A stretch of 64,000 nt of DNA, taken from the NCBI GenBank assembly GCA_021234155.1, contig JAJEKV010000004.1, forward strand, positions 25,211,662 through 25,275,661, read 5' to 3'. A program made the position numbers and the translations under genes. Shown here one piece after another: positions 33,665-46,132 of this stretch. This DNA is from Isoetes taiwanensis (Eukaryota; Streptophyta; Lycopodiopsida; Isoetales; Isoetaceae). The notes below the pieces were generated by a model that saw nothing but the letters and a program-made list of their open reading frames with translations, was not told the DNA's origin and did not search any database. Each line of letters begins with the position of its first letter. Position 1 is the first letter of the stretch.

Positions 33665-34090
33665 TCTAAATCAAACAGTACCTGGAGCAGCCATCGCGTG
33701 AATTCTATTGTCCATCCAAGACCTCGCAGCCCTGCTTTTATGCACAATCCGACAATAGTTGTGGGTTGTTCTTGGCATGTCATATGCAAGCCACAATCCA
33801 AATAAAGAGAAGCAGCATCTGGCCCTCCGGCATGGGCGCCAACTGCTCAGGCACATGGGACAGCCGATCAGCCGCCCAGCATGCTCGGGCAATGCATGCC
33901 ACGAACTCCCAGCAGACGGATGACCATGGAACACAAAAAAACTTCAGCAATTTATTCTGAAACCCTAACCCCCAATTGTCGGTCAACCTTTACCAAAATC
34001 ATAGTCCAGAGAAAATTTGCAAAGCTTATTGAACACTATATTATTATGAGGCCAAGATAATAATAGAATGAGAAAAAAGAGGGCGCTTGG
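33665..34090. other. Flank upstream of the HUH unit
   Basis: Minus-strand open frames exist here (for example PMPEGQMLLLFIWIVACI at about 33840-33790) and a donor-like CCAG|gtactg lies just upstream of the endonuclease start. They may be a 5' exon, but no motif supports one. Confidence 0.3.
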
Positions 34091-34429
34091 TGATGGCACC
34101 TAGGATTCCAGGTTTGTTCTTTTGCTCAGTTGATTTCGATGTCAGAATTTGGCGTATTTGGGCTCATTGGAAAGTTCTCGCATACCCTTTCCATTGATAT
34201 ATGATTCGCAGGGTGGCTATATTGTTTTAGTGGAGAAAAAGCGCATGATTTTTTTGGCCCTTTCTTGGCAGTAGTACGATTTAACTGCAATATTCTTTTG
34301 GCCATAACTCCTCTGCTTGGTGGCCGTTTTGGGCGTTTTTGGGGTTGTGAAAAGCTCGTGGAACACTCTTTTCGATGAGGCTTAAATTTCTCAGAAATTG
34401 TTCCATTTTGCGGGGCTATTAAGTTCTGA

Positions 34430-34617
34430 AACTTCAGTCCCTTTCAGTGGAGATGACAAGATCCAGCCACAGTCCTTTGAAGCATGCCTCTGGTAATTCT
34501 AATGGGATACAAGGTGCAAGCAGGAGGGAATATGCTTCAAATTCTTCTAGGATGAGCATCCATGATGCCCACAAGCTGGCTCATGGGGTGCTCTTGCTGC
34601 TACTGAAAGTCTGGTAA
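34430..34617 (+). mobile_element. Relic of a gypsy-type polyprotein start
   Basis: The region around the ATG at 34453 (MTRSSHSPLKHASGNSNG) matches, in leader and coding start, the sequence at 52690-52800, where the same start is joined to a Ty3/gypsy integrase fragment. The frame ends at a TAA after about 54 codons. Flanking text at 34250-34390 and 34850-34950 looks like decayed leader or LTR sequence, but no LTR pair is visible. Confidence 0.45.
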
Positions 34618-35092
34618 TGCCAGTAGTGGTTGAATATGAGCGGCACGAGCAGTCATGTGACCTTGAGAAGCTCTTCTGAACATCAGGTACTTCCAACATA
34701 GGTTGGCAGTTCCTTAGGGCAGGAGGAGTTTCTTCATCTTCCTCCGCGACAGACTAGGATGGCTTCCTCTTCTGGCCCTTCGCCTGCTTTGACCTTCAAG
34801 AACCTTTACAGAGCATGAAGGCAGAAGGAGCAATTTCTGGACAGTTTTGGTGGCCGGAATTCGAAGCATCATATCTCAGCGACCAGAGATCCTTTTTAGG
34901 TGTTTTGTTGTTTTAATGGAAAGGTTTCTGAGTAAGCCTTTTGAGGTGCATAGATTGCCATAATAAGATTTTACTTGCCTTTCTGTAAGAGCAAAGGGCA
35001 AAGCTTGGATCTGCTAGCATTACATGGTTAATGCCAGGATTCTTATATTGCAGCCATGATTAGATATATTTATTGTATAGGATCCAATTGAA

Positions 35093-37990
35093 GAAATTGG
35101 ATGAAGAATAGAATAGAATATGATTTTATCGTCCACGGAGACCAACTGGCCTATGGGACCCAAGTACAAAGAGAGAACAGCAGGCGTATTACTACCAGGA
35201 TTAAAAAACCCCCGCCCCGAAGGGTTTTCGGGGGAAAAAACTTAGTAGCAATAAGGATGCTGACATACTGCACAGTTATATACATAATCACAAGTATACA
35301 ATTTGAGGTTAATGCCTGACGGGGGCATAACTGAAGTCCGCCAGATCCATTACCTCCTGAGGTACGATCCCAACAAGCCTATAGAGGCCGTGCTTCGATG
35401 AGCTCATCGCGGGGGCCCCGATGGGGCACAACTAACCGAGCATACCGAGCCCTGATATGCTCGTGACACCGACAGCCCGAGGGCGGACTTTCATCCTCAA
35501 TGGCGCCGCTGACAAAGACCGGCGGACTCTGCCCTCATGCGGCTCCCGATCCATCTCCCCGCCTCAATGCGGAGGTGGTGTGCACCTGTATGAATGGAAG
35601 CAATCACCACCGCGCTTTTCATGGGTAGATGGGTGCGCAGTAGTGGTGGTGTGGGCCCCTCGTGAGCATGGGATTAACCTCCGCCGTCGATAATTTGCCA
35701 CCTTGACATGTGACAGGCCTCTGCATCCCAAAGCTTGGCCATGAAGCAAGCATCCAAGTCTTTTTGCTTCAAGGCGGCGTTCCTTCTTCTGTATGCATTG
35801 GTCCACATCCGTGTGCTCGCACATTCTATCAGCGAGAACCACTGGGCTTGCTTGTCTTTCCAAAGAAGCTTTGAGTCGCTATGGGCCCATCGCTCGCCAA
35901 AGCAAGGTTGGGCAGCCGGGCTTCATCCATAGCCACCACCTTGCGAAGTAAATAATGTGACGCTCCAAATAAGCACCCTCTCAGAATGGAAGGAAGCCTG
36001 CCTCCCGGAGCAAGATCCGATATGGGACCGTGGATTTCACTCCCGTGCCGGGCCAAGAAGGCCTTCAGACTGCTCTAGATCGCTCCAAGTGGTGAGGGAT
36101 ATCACTAGCCCCCACACTTCAGCCCCATAGAGGAGGACCCCGGTTCAACCAAGGGCCCCGAACAAGTGTGCCCGGTGACCCCATGCATACAAACTACGCC
36201 TTGTGATCCTTTGTTTTGCATTGCATACAGGGGCTTTCCGACCCTCTGGTGACTGTAAACCCTGATGGATGCATCCCAAAGTGTGGTAGTAGAAAACTCA
36301 ATGCCCAAATACTTATAAGATCGAGCCACCTCCACCGCCCCTAGTAAGTGAATGAGGGAAGGCGTGGGTGCCGGATGATGGGACCAAAGACACCCTCGCC
36401 TTGGCCAAGTTAACTCTCATGCCGAAATTGGCGTAAAGTGTCCAAAGCATCCGTGTGGCGTTGCATGTCCTCCGGGTATATGCGAGTAGGTCAACATCAT
36501 CGGCATATATGAGTTGCGGATTATATGGTGCATCAATCGAAGCGCCTTCCCCCTCCCCCGCTCAGGCTAGCCATTCTTCTAGCTGGTCAATGTACAAGCC
36601 GCCGAGCGCCGGGGATAGAGGGGCAGCCCCGCGCACCCCAATGCTACTAACAACGCTCTCCCGACAAGCCGTGAGACGACGGAGCAAGCCTCAGATAGTC
36701 TCAGATATAGCATTCCTCGCAAGTCGACGGGTCCCACCGTCTCAATCTGTCCCCACAACTTATCCCGAGGCAATCGTGTCAAAAGCCTTTATAAATCCAC
36801 AAAAGCAACAAGACAGTTTCGTGTTGATTCCGCCTATCCTCTATGAGTGTTCGCAGAGTGAAGATATGGTCAATAGTAGAATGTCGGGGCCGGGCGAAGC
36901 CCGCCAAGTCAGAAGAGCCCACACTTCTCCATCCTCGCCCAAAGTGTCGGGCCACCGCTCAAGAATCCCGCAAGCAACTTGGCAAAGACGTAATCCGACC
37001 ATAATGGTAATGACATAGTTGGTCGGGTTGTGGGGGTCCCTTGCTTTGTATATGGGCACAACTCTATTGGTAGTCCAAAGGGGAAGCCTTCTTGCAATGC
37101 CCCGTTGAAGAGTGCCGTGTGAGAACCGCACCATTGGGGGCCCTACCCCACTTGAGAAGCTCACCGCATACCATCCAAATCTGCCCGCCTTCCTGCTACG
37201 GCGTTGCTATGGGCCCATTATGACATCCCCTTGATGAATGACCGTGCCCTGCTCATGAGGTACCACCGTCCGGCTTCCCATTGGGTCATATAATTTCTTT
37301 GCAAGTATCACACCCATTGTTCCCGGGTAATATTTCCCGTGGGTCGTGGGCTTACTCAAGACCTTTCTCCGTAGGCCCCTAGGGTGGCGGTCCTAGTAGA
37401 CCAAACATCTCATTCTTTGGTGCTTTCCGCAAGGTACACGGCTTTCTTGGTCTTGAGGAAGGAGTGGTATTGACGGACGGCTGCTTGGGGCGAATGGTGG
37501 GTCCAAAGACTTGGCGAGCCATCGTTTCAGCTCCCGAGCATTCGCCATCGAACCCGGTGATTGCGGGGAAGGTGGTTGCGTACCCAATGGATCGCCGAGA
37601 ACGGCCTCTCCCAAAGCATCCGCCCCTACCCTCGAAGCGAGCCGGTTCACCGGGACCGTCTATTTGTTGAAGTGTGGGGAGCTCCAGCACTCCCGGCAGC
37701 TCATGCTCAAGCATCCTCGCATAGACCGCCGCATGATCATAGTCCAGACGCAACCGTGGTACATGGGGTGTTGGGGCAATGGGTGCTCGGTTGGCTTGCC
37801 AATCTATCTGCAAGAACAGGGGCTGATGGTCGGAGTCTACTTCCTCGTCCCGGCCATCTGTCCCGACACTGAAGGCAGATGGGTTTTTTCCCAGCAGATG
37901 TGCATAGCTAGGGAGGGCTGATTTCACGCTCAAATGCATTTTGAGCCTATTTGGTGCCTCTGGGAAGAGTTTCCTACGTGATTGCTCCAT
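35093..37990 (-). mobile_element. LINE copy A, decayed, with conserved 3' end
   Basis: Minus-strand pieces in 5'-3' order: the end of an endonuclease domain (VDSDHQPLFLQIDW, about 37850-37800), reverse-transcriptase text in several frames (VVPIYKARDPHNPTNY near 37050; PYNPQLIYADDVDLLAYT near 36520-36470; NLAKARV; ARSYKYLGIEFST near 36325-36290) and a short C-terminal region to about 35560. Frameshifts are frequent. The 3' untranslated end (35360-35093) matches LINE copy B: GTATACTTGT, a hairpin, GGGTCCCATAGGCC, TGGTCTC, GTGGACGATAAAA, then an ATTCT-type tail (35093-35130). Family knowledge: YADD is the polymerase active site. The clade is unclear; a simple-repeat tail instead of poly(A) suggests an RTE- or I-like element. 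Confidence 0.75.
35188..35253 (-). repeat. 3'-end hairpin of LINE copy A
   Basis: On the minus strand ATTGCTACT opens and GGTAGTAAT closes the structure. Inside, CCCCCGAAAACCCTTCGGGG CGGGGG can form an inner stem, followed by TTTTTTAATCC. It has the same arrangement as 43350-43420 with different but complementary outer bases. Confidence 0.7.
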
Positions 37991-39290
37991 CGAGAGTCGG
38001 CTGGCAACATGGAAAACAACGAATCACATGTCCAGATTAGAGCTAGAAATTGCATAGAAGGAGCTGATTTGGGGGCTTAAAGGGCTAGATTTGCATGAAC
38101 AAGGAACCCTACAGTGGAATCAATGAACCACATCGGTTCTCCTGTGGAAATTCAGGAGCTTTCAAAGTGTTTGGATTACATGAGAAAAGGCTTGGATTCA
38201 AGTAGAAATGAATTGAAATTACACAAGGCCGATTTGCACTGAGCTTCTTCAAAAGACAGAGATCGATCTATGCCACATAAGAAAGCTCTGAATTGGTTTG
38301 TCATTGTTTTTTCTTTCATGTTTCATGTTTCTTCATTTGTTCATTTTGTCATGATTTTGGTCCTTGTTAACAATTGGGTCATAGACATAAAAAGGAATGC
38401 CCATATATGAGAAGGCTTGAGAATAGTGCCATGGGTAAGTATGGTAAGTTCTCAGATTAGGTTTGCTAGAATGTGTGCAGAGCTATGTGGTAACTCATAA
38501 GACCATGCATTGCTTGTCTAATTGAGTCATTTAAGAAAATGTGTAATTAACGTCTAATGATCAAGAAAATAGGTACTTTTGACGCTTGGAGACAAGTCAC
38601 TGGCTAGAGATTAGTTGATAAGGACTACAAGTGGTTGCAGTCATAAAAACCTACGGATTTTTAAGTTGGAAGCGCGTGATTTCAAGCATCCACATTAGAT
38701 GCCCTAATAAATTAAGTAGCTAGGGAAAGTGGTTTTTAATATGGAATATTAAAAATCTTACCTAAGTGCTTGTATTAAATAATATTGTAAGATGTGACCA
38801 TATTGGGCCATGACTTCTGGGTAGAAGCAGTTACGTGATCATGTAAATGCAGTTGGGTTAAGAGGACTATTAGGAGCTTATGGGGGCTTGGTGAACGTGG
38901 TGATAACATGGAGCATTGTTAGCATTATATAATAAGTTAGAAACTAAACTTAAGAATACTTAAAGTGAAGTATCTTAGCTAGCAGATTATTAGAAGAATT
39001 TGTAAGTGTATTCCTTATGGGGGAAACGGTTAGAAGAAATTGTAAGTGTATTCCTTATGGGGGAAACGGTTTTAAGGTAGGCTTTGCGCATTGAAAAATG
39101 GTGATATCTCTATTTTGTTTAGCAAAGTGCATAGATGTTATCCATATGATAACAGGATTTGAGATTTCTCCACGTTTGAATTGTTATTTTGGTGTTCACC
39201 ATTGAGCTCGCTACTTCAACATGGGCAGGTTGTATGGACAACATCGGCAAGGGTATGAGCTAGGCACCTGTATAGTAAATATGTAATACA
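37991..39290. other. Gene-poor stretch
   Basis: No gene recognised. A 40-bp tandem duplication lies at about 38991-39071 (AGAA(T/A)TTGTAAGTGTATTCC TTATGGGGGAAACGG). Confidence 0.5.
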
Positions 39291-39296
39291 ATGGTT

Positions 39297-39465
39297 CTAT
39301 GTCTACATAGAACATCATTCTTGGAAAGATGAAAATAGCTCGGACCTTTTTTCTTGCACCTTTTTGTTCCTATATGTTACTTCACTTTTTGGTGGTTCTC
39401 ATAGGCATTCTTCTTGAGCGTTTCCAATTTGTTTGTCTTGTGCTTCTAGTTTTCTAGTTTTTTGT
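39297..39465 (+). repeat. 165-bp direct repeat, copy 1
   Basis: From GGTTCTATGTCTACATAGAA through AAAATAGCTCGGACCTTTTT to GCGTTTCCAATTTGT, this block matches 45178-45345 in the same orientation with scattered differences. The 5.7 kb between the copies is T-rich and contains LINE copy B. Confidence 0.8.
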
Positions 39466-42085
39466 GGTTTGGGAGATTTTTAGTTTTCTAGTTCTTTCTG
39501 GTTGGTTGATTTCTAGTTAATTTAAGTTAGTGTGAGGTTGTAATTCATTAGTTTAGCTCAGCTTATTACAGTTAATTCTTCTCGTTCTGTTTGCTTCTCC
39601 TTTATTTTTTGAACTTTTCTTTTTCAAGTTTTTCTGGCATACTAGTTTCTTTTATTGTGTTCTTGATTTTTGTATTCTAGAATACAAGAATACTCCCTGC
39701 TGCTTCTGATTCGATTTCTAGTTCGCAAGTCTAGCATTTTATATTTTAATTTTTGCTAGAGAGCAGAAGCAAGGCCTTCCGAATCGTTTTGTCTTTGCCT
39801 TATTAAAATCCAGGTTTTAATTCAAGAACATAGCTCTTGACAAGCCGCTTTTATGAAAATAATTTATCTCTACATCATTGAAACTTGTGGGCAAATCGAT
39901 GATTCAAAACTCTATTCAGCTCCTTCTAGATTTGTTGCGGCCACAGCCTCTGTTGCTAGTTTCATGCTTTTAGTAGTAAGCATGCAAGGTTGTATAAAGT
40001 ATTTTCTCAGATTGAACCCTTCAACCTGTTTCCTTCGCCTCTGCTAGATTTCCTCGCTAGATGTCTGGGCTTCTTTCCTCGCAGCTCTAGAAGCAGTTCA
40101 TTGTATTAACGTCCTTTTTTTTTCCAACAAATGACGAATGCTGATTTTCAACGTGGAATTGAGTTTAATATTTCAACGTGATGTTGATGTGAGGGATGCA
40201 CCGTTATTAAACTACAAAATGATCAACCCTTGATATGCACTTATTGCCATGACTCGGAACTATGCAACAATTGCTCATTGCAGTTCTTGTTTCTCTGGGT
40301 ATGAAATATTACTGTTGTCTCTCTATAAGAAACATGTAAACATGTGAGATTTTATTGCCATGACCACTCTATTGGGCTATAAACAAGCCCAGGCGATATA
40401 GCTTTTTGTAGGTTCATGTGTCGTGCTCCTTAACCAGGTGCATTTACCAGTTCTCTTATAAGTTGCTTCACTATCTAGGTTGTCAATTCAAACTCTAGCC
40501 AGTTATTTCTTTGTCTCATTGCCAGTTCAAACTCTCTTTCTCTCTGCCTTGCCAAACTTCTTTTATGGTTTATTTCATGTGATTGTGATGCTAGGTAGCA
40601 ATGTTCTTTTTTGGCATGTTACCTTCTGCTCTTCATTGTTATGTTTGCATAGTATGGTTGAATCTCGCTTGGGGGTTTTTGCCTTGTCACGTGTTTTATA
40701 TAGTTCATATGGTTGGTGGCAAGTGCTTCTGCCACTTGGTTTTAGATGTTTGCTAGGTGTTTCTTTAGGCAACTGTTTTTATTTTGGCCATGTGTATTGT
40801 AACGTATCCCTCTATTGTGGGGTTCTAATGTTTTCTTCTTATAGTTATTTGGTTAAATCGATGTTGGGTTCTCCTTGATAGTTTTCGTTATGGAATTACA
40901 ATGTGTCCATGATCTCGCATAGCTTCATTGTTACATGGTTTCTAATCGTTCTATCTGCTCCAATCTTTGTTGTGTTATTTCACTTTTCCCAAATTTTGCT
41001 CTCTACTTTTCCTCACTTTTTCCATCACTTTCAGAAAGTCTCTTCTATTCTTCTCTATTCTATTCCTAGTGCCTTCTCGATTCTATTCCTAATCTTTTGT
41101 TATTTCCATGCTCTAAGCTTTTCCTATTTGTTTTGATCACTCATTGTTCCCTAGGTCATCCATATCCTTTATCAAATTATTTATTTTCGCCCAATTGGTC
41201 CTTTTGCCCTACACCTGCTCTACTTGATTGGTTCCCTTGTTGCCTTTTAACTTTCTTGTTGCATTCCCTTGTTGCCTTTAACTCTCTTTTTGCATTATAT
41301 ATGTCTAGCATGGGGGATATGCATGGATTTTCTGAATGATTGTCTAGCATACTATATCTAATCATGATTACTATATCTTGCATAGTTTTTTATTGATTTT
41401 ATTCTGCGGGTTTATGGAGTTCACATCTAATTTAATTCTGCAGTTACTCCTGTAAGCCTTACTCCTGTATGTTTTAAGTTATGCTTAATATAATCCTTCC
41501 TTTTCCTCGAAAAAATGGAATTCTATAGTTATTTGGCTCGTTTTCTCTTATCTAGCTTTGTTGTAGTTGATATTGGACTTTATAGTCTTGTACGTAGAGT
41601 TCTAGGCGATTGTAGTGTCGTATTTTAGGTTCCCAAATGCAGATATTGAGACTGCGCATAAATCTTGCATATTAATTATCACTTCTATGGTTTATCTTTT
41701 TTATTCTGTATTTTTCCCTCTTTTTCCATGACTCTCATATGGTTTGGTGGTTTGGTAGTTTGGTCTTTGGTGCGGGTCTGGGTCTGGCTGGTTCCATAGC
41801 ATATTTTAATTTTGACATATTTTTTCCCTTGAAAGAGCCTCTTCTCTTTGTTATATCAATTTCTTCAACATTGCATAAGATTGGTCCCTTCTTCAACGTG
41901 CATGATGTTGCGTCTGATATGTTTTTGGACGTTGCTACTGTGGCAGTTTTGCTCTAGCTTTTTGCCATCAATATTTCGTCCATGATATTCCACCCATGGC
42001 GCTTTATATGTTGTTTTCTTCTTACGCAAAGATTTTACGTTGTTTGAGGCAGTTACACTATTTATTCCCTTCTCACCTTCTCTAC
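39466..42085. other. T-rich tract without recognised genes
   Basis: Strongly pyrimidine-rich on the plus strand, with long but low-information open frames rich in Phe, Leu and Ser. No motif identifies a gene. It may be the body of a large old element together with 43500-45180. Confidence 0.45.
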
Positions 42086-43500
42086 CAGATCATCAAGCAG
42101 TTAATATATGCTGATGATGTGGACCTCCTAGCTTACACACCAGCAGACATGCAACGACATCTCGATGCCCTGGACACATTTTGTCAAGCGACTGATATGC
42201 GCGTCAACTTGGCCAAGACTAAGGTGGTTTTCATATCATCTTCACGACAGCCAAGGATCCCCTCCTTCCATTACCGAGGGCAGAATGTGGAAGTAGCATC
42301 CACATACAAATATTTGGGAGTGGAGTTTCCGTCTACTATGCACTGGGACACATCCATACGGCTACGAGTTACGGCGGGCTGGAAAGCACTATATGCAATG
42401 CAAAACAATAGTCATAGAGCGGAGTTGTATGATTGGACCCATCGATCCACACCTGCTCAAAGTCTTAGTGGAGCCCATCCCTTTTGTACGGGGTTGAAGT
42501 ATGGGGCCCAAAGTATCCCTCGCTACTTGGAATGACTTGGAGCTTCTTGGTACGAGCACTAGGGGTGAAGTCCACAAAATCCCATATCAAATTCTACTTT
42601 AGGAAACGAGATTCTTGCCTCTTCGGAGGGCTGCCCTTGATCGCCCACATTGTCTATTTTCGGAAGGTGGTCAACATGGACAATGCTTGTCTTCCAAAAC
42701 TAGCTTATATCATGGCAATGGGGCCACAACGCCTCAAGGCCCTTTGGAGGGAAAAGAGAGCTCAATGGATGGCTAGATGGAATGTGCGAGAGCACAGGTG
42801 CATACATGTGCAACAATGGCGATCGCCATAGCTTGAGGCAATATCTTGACGCTTGCTTCATCGGCAAGCTTTGGGATGCCAGCCCCTTGAACAGTCAAGA
42901 CAAAGACACTACTACGGTAGCGCCACATAAATCCCACATTGGAACGAGGTCCACAATGCTACCTGCGTACCCACTTGCCCACGAAAAAGACGCTTGACTC
43001 ATTGCCTCCATTCGCATGAGGGGGCACATCATCTTCGAATTGAGACAGCAGATGGATTGGTGAGCCACGTCGGACGGCTCATCAATGCCGCCAAATGGGA
43101 GTCATTGAGGATGAATCTCATACTCTTCAAAGTTGCCCAAAGATATGATCAAACGGACGCACTATCTTTGAGTTGGTCGGGCCCGGCACCGCTACATGTG
43201 ACATTGAGCACGGCATCCGTACAGATGCTAGGATCATACCTTCAGGAGGTCATGGACATGCGAGATCAGCTATGTCCTCGGGCACGCACTTGACATGTAC
43301 ATACACATTTATTTCATGATGATGTATACTTGTACAGTTTGACAGCATTCTTATTACTGCCACGGTTTTTCCCTCGAAAACCCTTCGGGGCGGGGGTTTT
43401 TTAACCCGGACAGTAATAAGTTTGCTGCGCTCCTTCTGGGTCCCATAGGCCGATTGGTCTCAGTGGACGATAAAAAAACTATTCTATTCTATTCTATTCT
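42086..43500 (+). mobile_element. LINE copy B, 5'-truncated, with intact-looking 3' end
   Basis: Homology to LINE copy A starts at QLIYADDVDLLAYTPADMQ (about 42093), the polymerase active site, so the 5' part is missing. It continues through NLAKTKVVF and STYKYLGVEFPSTMHWDTS to a C-terminal region (YFRKVVNMDNACLPKLAYI, then SLSWSGPAPLHVTLSTAS) ending at the TGA near 43293, with several frameshifts. The 3' end shares with copy A the block TATACTTGTACAGTTTGACA, the hairpin at 43350-43420, GGTCCCATAGGCC, GGTCTCAGTGGACGATAAAA and a tail of CTATT repeats (43477-43500). Confidence 0.78.
43350..43420 (+). repeat. 3'-end hairpin of LINE copy B
   Basis: CTTATTACTG at 43350-43359 pairs perfectly with CAGTAATAAG at 43411-43420. 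Between them CCCTCGAAAACCC, TTCGGGG and CGGGGGTTTTTT can form inner stems. Its place about 60 bases before the tail suggests a structure recognised during LINE reverse transcription. Confidence 0.8.
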
Positions 43501-43504
43501 CATA

Positions 43505-45175
43505 TATTCTTATATTTTGATGGTCATCTAAGTTATCATGTACAGATCTCTATACCCAAGCTCAGATCTCTATATCCAAGCTTCGTCTCTATACCCAAGC
43601 TATTTCTTGCTTTGATTTCGAACCTTAAGAGGACTATGATTATCACTTTGGTTTGGGGCTGGCCGTTTCCAACGGGTTGAGATAGAATTTGTTGCCTTTA
43701 AATTTTGTAAATTTGGAGATATGTTAGATATAGACACTTTGACATTGTTTCATGACCGTTTGTTCGGCTTTCCTTTTCCCTGGACTTAAGTCTACCTTCA
43801 AAACCTTTGTCTGCAAATATGTTCTTTTTCTTTGGCTATTTTTCGCTAATTTCTATTCCTTAGTCCTATACATACGATTTGCAATGTGTCTCAGCCACTT
43901 TTTTGCTCAGCTTAGCTCTATTGCTCATCTTAGCTCCAGGTTATTTCCACTCGACATTTTCATCCACGTTATTACCTTCAAGGTTTTTTACACATTGTTT
44001 CCTGTTTCAATTGAGCATTTTGGCATTGCTTGGGGTGGATGCTTTGATCATTCACTCTTACATACTCTTTTCTTTTCTTTTCTTTTTTGTGGTACTCCAC
44101 ATTTCGTCACATAAACTTGAATTCAAATCTATAAACTTTATATTCAGTAATCGTTTTACAGTCACGTTACTCACCTTTTTTAGCAAAGGTTATGATATTA
44201 TTCAATGCTTTTTCCTTTATTTTCCTTTAAATATCTCTATGCTGGCTCCATGAATTTATTTGCTTCTGTATATCTGTATATGGTGGCCACTTAGGCTTGA
44301 GACGATTCTCATACTACTATCTACTTTATTTCAACCTTGATAGCATAACTAATGCTTAAGATATGGATCACTTTCTTCCCATCTACTTTATTTCAGCCTT
44401 GATAGCATAACTAATGCTTAAGATGTGGATCATTTTCTTACTTTGTTTTAGCCATGTAGACTATTTGCCAGATCCTTGTGCATGAGATCATTGGTTTCTA
44501 GTGCATCTTTCTGTTAGGTAGATAGCTATTTGCCCATGAAATAATATATGTTGTATTCTTCCTTGAGATCTCTCTCTCTCCCCTCCTCTCTCCCTCCCTC
44601 TCCCCCTCTCCCTCTCTCTCTTGGGTTGGCCACATGATCGATAAAAATTGTCTCCCACGCTATACGGCAAGAGACAATTTTTATACGTATATGGAGGAGA
44701 GACTGTGAGAGATAATAATCTCTCATAGGTTAACAAGGCTAGTTACGCAAAAAAAGGATATATTGCCGTTTTTTTTTTACACATGCTTTTCAGAAGCAAA
44801 AGAGGCTTGAGCAGCTTCCACAATCCAACAAACTTACGATTTCTAAGCTTTATTAGGCTCATCTTATCACATTGAAGCAGCAAAAATCTGAAAAATCATG
44901 GGCAGAACTCTAAAAAATCATGGGCAGAAGACGCTACCCCCTTAACAACCTAAAGCCAATGCGGATGCCCCTAACACCCGTTAGGGTGAATTCCCTTTCA
45001 AACTCGAGAGTGGGAAGACCCCACTCTCGCCTTTCTCTCGTCGTCTCTCGCTTAAATTTGTCTCTCGTGCCATCTCTCATCGACCATGTGGGCAATCTCT
45101 CTCTCACTCATACACTTAGTGCTGCCGTGCACTTTATGGCTTTTTTATTTCTCTGTTGGAGTCTTCCAAGAATGC
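43505..45175. other. T-rich tract with local repeats
   Basis: No gene recognised. Contains a 63-bp tandem duplication at about 44313-44440 (CTACTTTATTTCA(A/G)CCTTGA...), a CT-rich run at 44565-44620 and a perfect hairpin at 44640-44684. Confidence 0.45.
44640..44684. repeat. Perfect 14-bp-arm hairpin
   Basis: ATAAAAATTGTCTC and GAGACAATTTTTAT are exact reverse complements around a 17-nt loop. It has no T-run suggesting a terminator in this context and may be a small foldback. Confidence 0.8.
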
Positions 45176-45177
45176 AA

Positions 45178-45345
45178 TGGTTCTATATCTACATAGAACC
45201 ATCATGCTTGGAAAGACGAAAATAGCTCGGACCTTTTTTCTTGCACCTTTTCGTTTCTCTATATATTACTTCACTTTTTGGTTCTTCTCATCGGCCTTCT
45301 TCGCGAGCGTTTCCAATTTGTCTTTCTTGTGCTTCGAGTTTTCCC
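45178..45345 (+). repeat. 165-bp direct repeat, copy 2
   Basis: Second copy of the block at 39297-39465, same orientation. It is followed by a different sequence, including a loose repeat of GGCGGATGTTCTTCC at 45476-45645. Confidence 0.8.
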
Positions 45346-45469
45346 TCCCTCCCGACCCTCATTCGGGTTTTGTTGTTGCTGCAATAACGTTGATTTCTGA
45401 GCATATTCACGTATTTTTCTTGCATCTTTTCTTGACTAAGTTGTTTATGATGTCGAAAGTTTAATTTAG

Positions 45470-45650
45470 ATAGGGGCAGATGTTCTTCCCTGACTAGTTT
45501 TGCAGATGGTATGGTTATTCCTGGCTAGTTGGATGTTCTTCCCCAGCCCATTGTTTGGTGGTTGATTAGTCATGGGCGGATGTTCTTCCGCGCACTTTAG
45601 ATGGGCGGTGGTTACCTGGCTAGGCGGATGTTCTTCCTCGGCCCATTTTA
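45470..45650. repeat. Loose repeat of GGATGTTCTTCC
   Basis: Four or five copies of (GG)C(G/A)GATGTTCTTCC spaced by about 50 bp at roughly 45478, 45531, 45578 and 45626, each followed by GC-rich CCCA/GGCCC text. Confidence 0.65.
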
Positions 45651-46132
45651 GAGACTACTTAGTTTTTTTTTTTCCGATGTGTTGGACATTTTTTGGATGA
45701 TCTTTGTCAAATTGAATTCTTCTTTAGGGATGCTTACTATTTTGAAGGATTTTTGTTTTTCTTTTTGCTAGATCCATTTCTCTTTTTACAGATGAGGTGA
45801 TTTTGGGAGCGTGCTGGCGTCTTTTTATTTTTGGCATTTTTAAAGTTCCATTTGAGCCTTTTCTAGGGATGCTAACAAAGACTTAACAGTTTTCCTTTTG
45901 CTTGAGTCTATTTTTTCCAGATCGTCTACTTCTTTTTAGCAGTTGAGATACTTTGGGAGTATGTCAACATGATTTTCAAAGATTTTGTGAGGTCCTTTGA
46001 TTTTTTTCCCCTTTTGGAGTTGGCAATGTTGATGCTTAGCATTTGTATCTGCGCATAGAGACCGTTCAACATATGGGTGCTTGTTCAGATTTTACCTTCA
46101 TCGGTTATATCACTCTTAGTCCATTTTTTATC

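Noticed and set aside
36455-37018. Plus-strand 187-codon frame
   Set aside because: It is the opposite strand of the LINE copy A reverse-transcriptase region.
40480-40878. 132-codon frame with many hydrophobic residues, membrane-protein-like
   Set aside because: Composition follows from the T-rich DNA; neighbouring frames look the same and there is no motif or good start context.
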